DNA from: Muricea muricata
Lineage: Eukaryota > Cnidaria > Anthozoa > Malacalcyonacea > Plexauridae
Assembly (NCBI GenBank): GCA_963855995.1
Contig: OY979725.1
Coordinates: forward strand, 5,528,118-5,592,117
DNA: 64,000 nucleotides
Reading direction: 5' to 3'
This document shows, piece after piece, positions 11,511 to 23,100 of the stretch. The position numbers were made by a program, and so were the translations under genes. How positions within the stretch are numbered: the first letter of the stretch is position 1; the number at the start of each line of letters is the position of its first letter. Under the pieces are notes generated by a model. The model worked only from the letters and a program-made list of their open reading frames with translations, made no database searches and had not been told where the DNA came from.

Positions 11511-11895
11511 TTGTTTAAATAAGAAATGAAAAACCTATAACTTGCTTGTAAACGGAAAAGAAACGATCTTAGAACCATCAAAATCGCGTTTTAAACGTTC
11601 TAGAAGCGATTTGAGCGTAAAAACATGCTCAAATCACGAACTAAAAATTGCCGTCCTAAATCGATCACGGCGACGTTTTAGTGCTTAAAATGGTGTTTTC
11701 AGTTCTAAAGTGAACGAGTTGAGCGCAATGATGTACTGCAATCACGGACCTAAAAGAGACCTTCTAAATGGAAATTGCCGAACTTAGCAAGTCGGGAATC
11801 ATCTTTTCGGCGCTCAAACACTCGAGATGAGCGAAATAACATGTTGAAATGAGAAACCTATAACTTGTTTAAATAAGAAATGAAAAACCTATAAC
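11511..11895. repeat. Expanded monomer with 31-bp internal duplication
   Basis: After CCTATAACTTG the monomer has an additional stretch TTTAAATAAGAAATGAAAAA followed by a second CCTATAACTTG, so one part of subunit s3 is duplicated and the monomer is 354 bp (TTGTTTAAAT at 11511 and 11865). The same variant recurs near 23560, 36530, 59530 and 61170. A related form, ending AAATAAGAAACC, is near 14790, 16100 and 39780. Confidence 0.8.
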
Positions 11896-14383
11896 TTGCT
11901 TGTAAACGGAAAAGAAACGATCTTAGAACCATCAAAATCGCGTTTTAAGCGTTCTAGAAGCGATTTGAGCGTAAAAACATGCTCAAGTCACGAACTAAAA
12001 ATTACCGTCTTAAATCGATCACGGCGACGTTTTAGAGCTTAAAATGGTGTTTTCAAGTGCTAAAGTGAACGAGTTGAGCGCAATGATGTACTGCAATCAC
12101 GGACCTAAAAGAGACGTTCTAAATGGAAATTGCCGAACTTAGCAAGTCGGGAATCATGTTTTCGGCGCTCAAACCATCGAGATGAGCGAAATAGCATGTT
12201 GAAATGAGAAACCTATAACCTTCTTGTAAACTGAAAAGAAACGATCTTAGAACCATCAAAAACGCGTTTTAAGCGTTTTGGAAGCGATGTGAGCGTAAAA
12301 ACATGCTCAAATCACGAACTAAAAATTGCCGTCCGAAATCGATCACGGCGACGTTTTAGAGCTTAAAATGGTGTTTTCAGTGTTAAAGTGAACGAGTTGA
12401 GCGCAATGATGTACTGCAATCACGGACCTAAAAGAGACCTTCTAAATGGAAATTGCAGAACTTAGCAAGTCGGGAATCATGTTTTCGGGGCTCAAACCAT
12501 CGAGATGAGCGAAATAACATGTTTAAATGAGAAACCTATAACTTGCTTGTAAACTAAAAAGAAACGATCTTAGAACCATCAAAATCGCGTTTTAAGCGTT
12601 CTAGAAGCGATTTGAGCGTAAAAACATGCTCAAATCACGAACTAAAAATTGCCGTCCTAAATCGATCACGGCGACGTTTTAGAGCTTAAAATGGTGTTTT
12701 CAGTGCTAAAGTGAACGAGTTGAGCGCAATGATGTACTGCAATCACGGACCTAAAAGAGACCTTCTAAATGCAAATTGCAGAACTTAGCAAGTCGGGAAT
12801 CATGTTTTCGGCGCTCAAACTATCGAGATGAGCGAAATAACATGTTGAAATGAGAAACCTATAACTTGCTTGTAGACTAGAGAGAAACGATCTTAGAACC
12901 ATCAAAATCGCGTTTTAAGCTTTCTAGAAGCGATTTGAGCGTAAAAACATGCTCAAATCACGAACTAAAAATTACCGTCTTAAATCGATCACGGCGATGT
13001 TTTAGAGCTTAAAATGGTGTTTTCAGTGCTAAAGTGAACGAGTTGAGCGCAATGATGTACTGCAATCACGGACCTAAAAGAGACCTTCTAAATGGAAATT
13101 GCAGAACTTAGCAAGTCGGGAATCATGTTTTCGGCGCTCAAACCATCGAGATTAGCGAAATAACATGTTGAAATGAGAAACCTATAAGTTGCTTGTAAAC
13201 TGAAAAGAAACGATCTTAGAACCATCAAAATCGCGTTTTAAGCGTTCTAGAAGCGATTTGAGCGTAAAAACATGTTCAAATCACGAACTAAAAATTACCG
13301 TCTTAAATCGATCACGGCGACGTTTTAGAGCTTAAAATGGTGTTTTCAGTGCTAAAGTGAACGAGTTGAGCGCAATAATGTACTGCAATCACGGACCTAA
13401 AAGAGACCTTCTAAATGGAAATCGCAGAACTTAGCATGTCGGGAATCATGTTTTCGGCGCTAAAACCATCGAGATGAGCGAAATAGCATGTTGAAATGAG
13501 AAACCTATAACTTGCTTGTAAACTGAAAAGAAACGATCTTAGAACCATCAAAATCGCGTTTTAAGCGTTCTAGAAGCGATTTGAGCGTAAAAACATGCTC
13601 AAATCACGAACTAAAAATTTCCGTCCTAAATCGATCACGGCGACGTTTTAGAGCTTAAAATGGTGTTTTAAGTGCTAAAGTGAACGAGTTGAGCGCAATG
13701 ATGTACTGCAATCACGGACCTAAAAGAGACCTTCTAAATAGAAATTGCAGAACTTAGCAAATCGGGAATCATGTTTTCGGTGCTCACACCATCGAGATGA
13801 ACGAAATAACATGTTTAAATGAGAAACCTATAACTTGCTTGTAAACTAAAAAAAACGATCTTAGAACCATCAAAATCGCGTTTTAAGCGTTCTAGAAGCG
13901 ATTTGAGCGTAAAAACATGCTCAAGTCACGAACTAAAAATTGCCGTCCTAAATCAATTACAGCGACGTTTTAAAGCTTAAAATGGTGTTTTCAGCGTTAA
14001 AGTGAACGAGTTGAGCGCAATGATGTACTCCAATCACGGACCTAAAAGAGACCTTCTAAATGGAAATTGCAGAACTTAGCAAGTCGGGAATCATGTTTTC
14101 GGCGCTCAAACCATCGAGATGAGCGAAATAGCATGTTGAAATGAGAAACCTATAACTTGCTTGTAAACTGAAAAGAAACGATCTTAGAACCATCAAAATC
14201 GCGTTTTAAGCGTTCTAGAAGCGATTTGAGCGTAAAAACATGCTCAAATCACGAACTAAAAATTTCCGTCCTAAATCGATCACAGCGACGTTTTAGAGCT
14301 TAAAATGGTGTTTTAAGTGCTAAAGTGAACGAGTTGAGCGCAATGATGTACTGCAATCACGGACCTAAAAGAGACCTTCTAAA

Positions 14384-16950
14384 TAGAAATTGCAGAACTT
14401 AGCAAATCGGGAATCATGTTTTCGGTGCTCACACCATCGAGATGAGCGAAATAACATGTTTAAATGAGAAACCTATAACTTGCTTGTAAACTAAAAAAAA
14501 CGATCTTAGAACCATCAAAATCGCGTTTTAAGCGTTCTAGAAGCGATTTGAGCGTAAAAACATGCTCAAGTCACGAACTAAAAATTGCCGTCCTAAATCA
14601 ATTACAGCGACGTTTTAAAGCTTAAAATGGTGTTTTCAGCGTTAAAGTGAACGAGTTGAGCGCAATGATGTACTCCAATCACGGACCTAAAAGAGACCTT
14701 CTAAATGGAAATTGCAGAACTTAGCAAGTCGGGAATCATGTTTTCGGCGCTCAAACCATCGAGATGAGCGAAATAAGAAACCTATAACTTGTTTAAATAA
14801 GAAATAAGAAACCTATAACTTGCTTGTAAACGGAAAAGAAACGATCTTAGAACCATCAAAATCGCGTTTTAAGCGTTCTAGAAGCGATTTGAGCGTAAAC
14901 ACATGCTCAAATCACGAACTAAAAATTACCGTCTTAAATCGATCAGGGCAACGTTTTAGAGCTTAAAATGGTGTTTTCAGTGCTAAAGTGAACGAGTTGA
15001 GCGATATGATGTACTGCAATCACGGACCTAAAAGAGACCTTCTAAATGGAAATTGCCGAACTTAGCAAGTTGGGAATCATGTTTTCGGCGCTCAACCTAT
15101 CGAGATGAGCGAGATAACATGTTGAAATGAGAAACCTATAACTTCCTTTTAAATTTAAAAAAACGATCTTAGAACCATCAAAATCGCGTTTTAAGCGTTC
15201 TAGAAGCGATTTGAGCGTAAAAACATGCTCAAATCACGAATTAAAAATATCCGTCCTAAATCGATCACGGCGACGGTTTAGAGCTTAAAATGGTGTTTTC
15301 AGTGCTAAAGTGAACGAGTTGAGCGCAATGATGTACTCCAATCACGGACCTAAAAGAGACCTTCTAAATGGAAATTGCAGAACTTAGCAAGTCGGGAATC
15401 ATGTTTTCGGCGCTCAAGCCATCGAGATGAGCGAAATAGCATGTTGAAATTAGAAACCTATAACTTGCTTGTAAACTGAAAAGAAACGATCTTAGAACCA
15501 TCAAAATCGCGTTTTAAGCGTTCTAGAAGCGATTTGAGCGTAAAAACATGCTCAAATCACGAACTAAAAATTTCCGTCCTAAATCGATCACGGCGACGTT
15601 TTAGAGCTTAAAATGGTGTTTTAAGTGCTAAAGTGAACGAGTTGAGCGCAATGATGTACTGCAATCACGGACCTAAAAGAGACCTTCTAAATAGAAATTG
15701 CAGAACTTAGCAAATCGGGAATCATGTTTTCGGTGCTCACACCATCGAGATGAGCGAAATAACATGTTTAAATGAGAAACCTATAACTTGCTTGTAAACT
15801 AAAAAAAACGATCTTAGAACCATCAAAATCGCGTTTTAAGCGTTCTAGAAGCGATTTGAGCGTAAAAACATGCTCAAGTCACGAACTAAAAATTGCCGTC
15901 CTAAATCAATTACAGCGACGTTTTAAAGCTTAAAATGGTGTTTTCAGCGTTAAAGTGAACGAGTTGAGCGCAATGATGTACTCCAATCACGGACCTAAAA
16001 GAGACCTTCTAAATGGAAATTGCAGAACTTAGCAAGTCGGGAATCATGTTTTCGGCGCTCAAACCATCGAGATGAGCGAAATAAGAAACCTATAACTTGT
16101 TTAAATAAGAAATAAGAAACCTATAACTTGCTTGTAAACGGAAAAGAAACGATCTTAGAACCATCAAAATCGCGTTTTAAGCGTTCTAGAAGCGATTTGA
16201 GCGTAAACACATGCTCAAATCACGAACTAAAAATTACCGTCTTAAATCGATCAGGGCAACGTTTTAGAGCTTAAAATGGTGTTTTCAGTGCTAAAGTGAA
16301 CGAGTTGAGCGATATGATGTACTGCAATCACGGACCTAAAAGAGACCTTCTAAATGGAAATTGCCGAACTTAGCAAGTTGGGAATCATGTTTTCGGCGCT
16401 CAACCTATCGAGATGAGCGAGATAACATGTTGAAATGAGAAACCTATAACTTCCTTTTAAATTTAAAAAAACGATCTTAGAACCATCAAAATCGCGTTTT
16501 AAGCGTTCTAGAAGCGATTTGAGCGTAAAAACATGCTCAAATCACGAATTAAAAATATCCGTCCTAAATCGATCACGGCGACGGTTTAGAGCTTAAAATG
16601 GTGTTTTCAGTGCTAAAGTGAACGAGTTGAGCGCAATGATGTACTGCAATCACGGACTTAAAAGAGACCTTCTAAATGGAAATTGCAGAACTTAGCAAGT
16701 CGGGAATCATGTTTTCGGTGCTCACACCATGGAGATGAGCGAAATAACATGTTGAAATGAAAAACCTATAACTTGCTTGTAAACTAAAAAAACGATCTTA
16801 GAACCATCAAAATCGCGTTTTAAGTGTTCTAGAAGCGATTTGAGCGTAAAAACATGCTCAAATCACGAACTAAAAATTACCGTCTTAAATCGATCACAGC
16901 GACGTTTTAAGGCTTAAAATGGTGTTTTCAGTGATAAAGTGAACGAGTTG
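14384..16950. repeat. About 1.31-kb tandem duplication next to element copy 2
   Basis: The monomer with AAATAGAAATTG recurs at about 14384 and 15690, and the monomers after it (ATCAATTACAGCG, GATATGATG, AAAAATATCCG) follow in the same order both times. The second run goes on into the private monomers that flank the element. In array 3 the same order occurs once (39360-40641), so this copy number is specific to array 1. Confidence 0.7.
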
Positions 16951-16959
16951 AGCGCAATG

Positions 16960-16961
<2 letters not shown>

Positions 16962-16994
<33 letters not shown>
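16962..16994 (-). repeat. (TAA)11 3' tail of element copy 2
   Basis: 33 bp of TTA units on the + strand, which is (TAA)11 on the element strand. It directly joins satellite GCGCAATGAT. Non-LTR elements that end in short tandem repeats instead of poly(A) are known in several clades. The unit number is the same in all four copies where it can be seen. Confidence 0.9.
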
Positions 16995-16995
<1 letters not shown>

Positions 16996-17204
16996 AAATA
17001 CACACATTAAGTAGCTTAGACAGCTAAATTGTTATGTGATTTACATGAAAAAGAGAGACGAAATCAATTATATGTATATAAGTACAATTACAGAGTTTTT
17101 GTAAAACTACAATCTATATTAAAAATAATTAATTAAAAGTGCCCCAGAATACCAAAGCCATAGTAGTTCAATAGTTAAAATATTTGAAATCCAAGAAAAA
17201 ACCA

Positions 17205-20169
17205 TTAATTATTGTCAAAAGCCATATTGTATTTGCGGATCGCATATACTAAAGGACTATTGTTAAAACGTTCTGTTTTGCATTTAAAATTATAAAATTT
17301 ATTTTCATTAAGTCTCGTGTGTTTCTCCCGTACCAGACCGACAATAGGTGGCAGAAGATCGTTTAGTTTGTGGGTTGGCTGTTTCATGTCTTTTATTAAA
17401 TTTACACACATTATATCTCTTCTGTATTCTAGAGTGTGCAAACCACATTCAGTTAATGCCTGTTTGTAAGTCTTTCTTGGACATATTATTTTCATAGCGC
17501 GCCTTTGAATTCTCTCTATATCTTTAGACTGTTCCTGAGTCAGGCCACCATGCCAAATTTGAGCTCCAAATTCCACAATTGATCTGATAGCCGAGATATA
17601 AAATATCTTTAAGTCTTCTCGTGGAGCATTGTACCCTTCAAGAGTTTTTAAAAAATATAACCGCTTAGCTGCCTTCTTTACAACGTATTCCGTGTTTGAT
17701 TTCCACTTGAGGTCATCATCTATCCATAAACCAAGTAATTTATAAGAGCTAACTCTTTCAAGGACACAGTCATTTATTTTCATTGCAGGAATAACTGTTC
17801 TATCTTTTCGAAAGTCAATGATCATTTCTTTACATTTTTTTGCGTTTAATACCATTTTCTCGTTTTCCGCAAAGGTTTTTACTGACTCAATTTTCTTGGG
17901 TATGTTCCCAATTTCCATTCCAGAAACGTGATAATGAACATCTAACGCCTCCCAACTCGTGGTATCGTCCATGAAGAGAATCGTATCACCATCCACAACA
18001 ACATCCTCGTTTCCAACAACTTGTTCTATAACACTAGGTAGCATATTAATTTTAATTACAAATTAAGGCAATTGGTCCCAATTTACTGCCCTGTGGGACG
18101 CCCCCAGTAACATTTTCAAAATCAGATGTTTCTTTCCCAAACTGTGTGAAATGAGATCGCTCATTCAAGTACGAAGCAAACCATTTTATCAAGGCGGGTC
18201 TTACACCCATTGATCTCATGTTTTCTAGCAATTTATTGTGATCGATGAGGTCGAAAGCCTTGCGAAAGTCGAGGAAGACTATCCTAATCACTCTATGCCT
18301 TTCGTCCATTAATTTGTGCCAATTATGTAATAAATTAACTAAGGCATTAACTGTCGATGATCGCGGTAAACCACCATATTGAGAATCCAAAATTTTCCCA
18401 GTGGTATCATCATACATCCACTTAACTGCAAAGGTTTCTTGGATTTTTGCCAGGACACTTGTTAAAGCAATTGGTCTTAAATCTTCTGCAAGCGTACAAG
18501 GTATTGATTTTGGAATACCCGACACTTTATAATTCTTCCAAACTTTAGGAAAAGTTTTAGATTGAAAGGATGCATTGAAGATTTCGGTCAAGGGTACAGC
18601 AAAGTACTTTGCAAAGGTCTTCAAAATTTTCAGTAATGGATCGTTAGGGCCAGGTGCTTTATTAACATTAATTTTTTGCAGTTCTTGTTGCACTTCATCG
18701 ACGGTGATTAGTGGCAAATTTTCCGCGCAATGAAGTTCTAGCCATTCTTTTCCCACTTTTGGGTAATCCTTAGTTAAGTTTGCAAAGAAATGGTTTATGA
18801 AGCAAGCAGACCGTTTATCATCCATCAACAGCCCAGTAGAGGGATCCACCATCGTTACTTTAGCCGACTTTTTGCCAATCAAACGCTTAATGACTTTCCA
18901 CCAAGATTTTGGGCGATTTTTTAGGTTTGGACCTACTTTATTCTCGTAGAAAAAGGTTTTTGCTTTCCTAATCTCTGCCGAAATCTGACTTCTGAGCTTC
19001 TTTACACATTCGATATTTTTTCTTTTAAAAGCCATGTTCCTTTTAGAAATCAGGCGTTTTATTTTTGGTGTCATAAAGGGTTTGTCCTTACTGTGCATTC
19101 TGACTGTCCTTTCCGGAAAATATTCAGAGATCATATTATTAGTAATGTGCAGAAACGTATTAACTTTTTCATCGGTACCAGAGATGTTGAGCACAGAAGA
19201 CCAATCGTAATTTGCTAATAAGGCATCAAAACGTTCTAACTGCTGTTGTCGAAACTTTCTTACTTTAATTTTAACCGTATTTCCTTTTTCTGAAATGTTA
19301 CACTTAGATTTCCAGATAATGATGTTGTGGTCCGAAGTTGAAAGTGGAGCCACAATTGACGGAGTCTGGTAATAATCAGCCATATTAGTAAAAATTAAAT
19401 CCAATGTACTGGTGTCTCTAGTAGGGTGCATTACAATTTGTTTCAAATTACAGTGTCTCTCTAAATGTTTCTGTTGGAAGCCATTACTAGCCGGATTGAA
19501 GTCACCTCCGAGAATAATGGCAGTATTTGGGCTTTCGACGCAGAGCTTGTCATAACAAGTGATAAAATAGTCATAAAAATTATCGATCTCAGATGTAAGT
19601 AGACTTGAAGGAAGGTATACACATCCCAATGCAATCCTTGAAATTGATCTTGGTAGCCACTTCGGCCGGATAGTAACCCATAAACATTCAAAGAATTGAT
19701 CGTTTAAATCATCACGTATTTTTAATGGTATATCATGATTAATATAAATTGCTACTCCCCCGCCTCTTCCACACAATCGGTCTCTTCTGACAATGTTTAG
19801 GCCAGAAACGTTAACAATCTCATCAGGGACCGAGTCTGTTAGCCATGTTTCTGTCACGAAAATTAGGTCTGCTCTGTAGCTTTCCTTAAGGATTTCAACT
19901 TCATTTACTTTAATAGCTAATGATCTTGCATTCGACAACATTAGGCTAGGAAAAGCTCTTTCATTTCCTTTCACAGATTTTCCGCCTGAGACTCTATCAG
20001 AATTGATAGAGACCTCATTTAGATTGTTATAATCAGTTCTAATAATAGGGACGTTAACAAGATTGCCAAAGTTTCGTGTGCGCATCGATTTTGTTCGGCT
20101 GAAATGCTGACCTCTGGGCCCACCCATACCAAGTACTGTAGGAATGCTTTGCATGTGTTTCTCTGCCAT
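17205..20169 (-). pseudogene. Endonuclease/reverse transcriptase ORF broken by a 4-bp insertion
   Basis: Same gene as the intact ORFs of copies 3-5 but with four extra bases (TTAA, about 18063-18066, placement ambiguous) just after RT motif B. The frame from the ATG at 20169 runs 705 residues: it keeps the endonuclease (SNAR, TETW, GGDFN, SDH) and RT motifs A (FLDF) and B (GVPQGS), then meets a stop at 18052-18054. The remaining 3' part, with FMDD and the thumb, is open in another frame from 18044 to the TAA at 17205. The truncated product lacks the catalytic Asp pair of the RT, so it cannot prime reverse transcription. The insertion copies nearby AATTA/TTAA sequence, as expected from slippage. 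I infer it arose after amplification, since the other copies lack it. Confidence 0.9.
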
Positions 20170-20197
20170 TATACGTATGTTGTATATTCCTCCGTAC

Positions 20198-23100
20198 TGA
20201 TGTACTGCAATCACGGACCTAAAAGAGACCTTCTAAATGGAAATTGCAAAACTTAGCAAGTCGGGAATCATGTTTTCGGCGCTCAAACCATCGAGATGAG
20301 CGAAATAACATGTTGAAATGAGATACCTATAACTTGCTTGTAAACTAAAAAGAAACGATCTTAGAACCATCAAAATCGCGTTTTAAGCGTTCTAGAAGCG
20401 ATTTGAGCGTAAAAACATGTTCAAATCACGAACTAAAAATTACCGTCTTAAATCGATCACGGCGACGTTTTAGAGCTTAAAATGGTGTTTTCAGTGCTAA
20501 AGTAAACGAGTTGAGCGCAATAATGTACTGCAATCACGGACCTAAAAGAGACCTTCTAAATGGAAATTGCAGAACTTAGCAAGTCGGTAATCATGTTTTC
20601 GGCGCTAAAACCATCGAGATGAGCGAAATAGCATGTTGAAATGAGAAACCTATAACTTGATTGTAAACTGAAAAGAAACGATCTTAGAACCATCAAAATC
20701 GCGTTTTAAGCGTTCTAGAAGCGATTTGAGCGTAAAAACATGTTCAAATCACGAACTAAAAATTACCGTCTTAAATCGATCACGGCGACGTTTTAGAGCT
20801 TAAAATGGTGTTTTCAGTGCTAAAGTGAACGAGTTGAGCGCAATGATGTACTGCAATCACGGACCTAAAAGAGACGTTCTAAATGGAAATTGCCGAACTT
20901 AGCAAGTCGGGAATCATGTTTTCGGCGCTCAAACCATCGAGATGAGCGAAATAACATGTTTAAATGAGAAACCTATAACCTTCTTGTAAACTGAAAAGAA
21001 ACGATCTTAGAACCATCAAAAACGCGTTTTAAGCGTTCTGGAAGCGATTTGAGCGTAAAAACATGCTCAAATCACGAACTAAAAATTGCCGTCCGAAATC
21101 GATCACGGCGACGTTTTAGAGCTTAAAATGGTGTTTTCAGTGTTAAAGTGAACGAGTTGAGCGCAATGATGTACTGCAATCACGGACCTAAAAAAGATCT
21201 TCTAAATGGAAATTGCAGAACTTAGCAAGTCGGGAATCATGTTTTCGGCGCTCAAACCATCGAGATGAGCGAAATAACATGTTGAAATGAGAAACCTATA
21301 ACTTGCTTGTAGACTAGAGAGAAACGATCTTAGAACCATCAAAATCGCGTTTTAAGCGTTCTAGAAGCGATTTGAGCGTAAAAACATGCTCAAATCACGA
21401 ACTAAAAATTACCGTCTTAAATCGATCACGGCGATGTTTTAGAGCTTAAAATGGTGTTTTCAGTGCTAAAGTGAACGAGTTGAGCGCAATGATGTACTGC
21501 AATCACGGACCTTAAAGAGACCTTCTAAATGGAAATTGCAGAACTTAGCAAGTCGGGAATCATGTTTTCGGCGCTCAACCTATCGAAATGAGCAAAATAA
21601 CATGTTGAAATGAGAAACCTATAACTTCCTTGTAAATTTAAAAAAACGATCTTATAACCATCAAAATCGCGTTTAAGCGTTCTAGAAGCGACTTGAGCGT
21701 AAAAACATGCTCAAATCACGAACTAAAAATTGCCGTCCTAAATCGATCACGGCGACGTTTTAGAGCCTAAAATGGTGTTTTCAGTGCTAAAGTGAACGAG
21801 TTGAGCGCAATAATGTACTGCAATCACGGACCTAAAAGAGAACTTCTAAATGGAAATTGCAGAACTTAGCAAGTCGGGAATCATGTTTTCGGCGCTAAAA
21901 CCATCGAGATGAGCGAAATAGCATGTTGAAATGAGAAACCTATAACTTGCTTGTAAACTGAAAAGAAACGATCTTAGAACCATCAAAATCGCGTTTTAAG
22001 CGTTCTAGAAGCGATTTGAGCGTAAAAACTTGTTCAAATCACGAACTAAAAATTACCGTCTTAAATCGATCACGGCGACGTTTTAGAGCTTAAAATGGTG
22101 TTTTCAGTGCTAAAGTGAACGAGTTGAGCGCAATAATGTACTGCAATCACGGACCTAAAAGAGACCTTCTAAATGGAAATTGCAGAACTTAGCAAGTCGG
22201 GAATCATGTTTTCGGCGCTAAAACCATCGAGATGAGCGAAATAACATGTTGAAATGAGAAAACTATAACTTGATTGTAAACTGAAAAGAAACGATCTTAG
22301 AACCATCAAAATCGCATTTTAAGCGTTCTATAAGCGATTTGAGCGTAAAAACATGCTCAAATCGCGAACTAAAAATTACCGTCTTAAATCGATCACGGCG
22401 ACGTTTTAGAGCTTAAAATGGTGTTTTCGGTGCTTAAGTGAACGAGTTGAGCGCAATGATGTACTGCAATCACGGACCTAAAAGAGACCTTCTAAATGGA
22501 AATTGCAGAACTTAGCAAGTCGGGAATCATGTTTTCGGCGCTCAAACTATCGAGATGAGCGAAATAACATGTTGAAATGAGAAACCTATAACTTGCTTGT
22601 AAACTGAAAAGAAGCGATCTTAGAACCATCAAAATCATGTTTTAAGCGTTCTAGAAGCGATTTGAGCGTAAAAACATGCTCAAATCACGAACTAAAAATT
22701 ACCGTCTTAAATCGATCACGGCGACGTTTTAGAGCTTAAAATGGTGTTTTCAGTGCTAAAGTGAACGAGTTGAGCGCAATGATGTACTGCAATCACGGAC
22801 CTAAAAGAGACCTTCTAAATGGAAATTGCAGAACTTAGCAAGTCGGGAATCATGTTTTCAGCGCTCAACCTATCGAGATGAGCGAAATAACATGTTGAAA
22901 TGAGAAACCTATAACTTCCTTGTAAATTTAAAAAAGCGATCTTAGAACCATCAAAATCGCGTTTTAAGCGTTCTAGAAGCGATTTGAGCGTAAAAACATG
23001 TTCAAATCACGAACTAAAATTACCGTCTTAAATCGATCACGGCGACGTTTTAGAGCTTAAAATGGTGTTTTCAGTGCTAAAGTGAACGAGTTTAGCGCAA

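Larger units (their letters stand above)
2003..16961. repeat. Satellite array 1 (323-bp monomer, about 46 copies)
   Basis: Continuous head-to-tail satellite with no gene. Successive monomers, measured from TACTGCAATCACGG, start at 2331, 2654, 2977, 3305, 3628, 3951 and so on. Spacing is 323 bp except for indel variants of 321, 328 and 354 bp. This is the most rearranged array of the five: the four-monomer block near its left end is tandemly repeated (period 1,297 bp), a second block repeats with period 1,290 bp, and dimers repeat near 8.8-10.1 kb and 14.4-16.4 kb. The last monomer before element copy 2 carries private changes (GTTTTAAGGC, GTGATAAAG) found only next to an element 3' end. Confidence 0.97.
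16962..20197 (-). mobile_element. Non-LTR retrotransposon copy 2, complete as inserted but with frameshift
   Basis: 3,236 bp, four bases longer than copies 3-5. On its own strand it has a 28-bp leader, one long ORF, a 3' UTR of about 210 bp and a (TAA)11 tail. It is flanked by TGAT on both sides (16958-16961 and 20198-20201), a likely 4-bp target-site duplication. No internal promoter is recognisable, and there is no ORF1 upstream of the endonuclease, so it is either a single-ORF element or was 5'-truncated on insertion. Confidence 0.95.

Noticed and set aside
2003-16961. Regular direct repeats as a CRISPR array or as a coding tandem repeat
   Set aside because: The repeats are contiguous without spacers, 323 bp long, and have stops in all six frames of the standard monomer.
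16962-20197. LTR retrotransposon or endogenous virus
   Set aside because: No long terminal repeats, protease, integrase, RNase H or envelope. The order endonuclease-RT and the (TAA)n tail are those of a non-LTR element.
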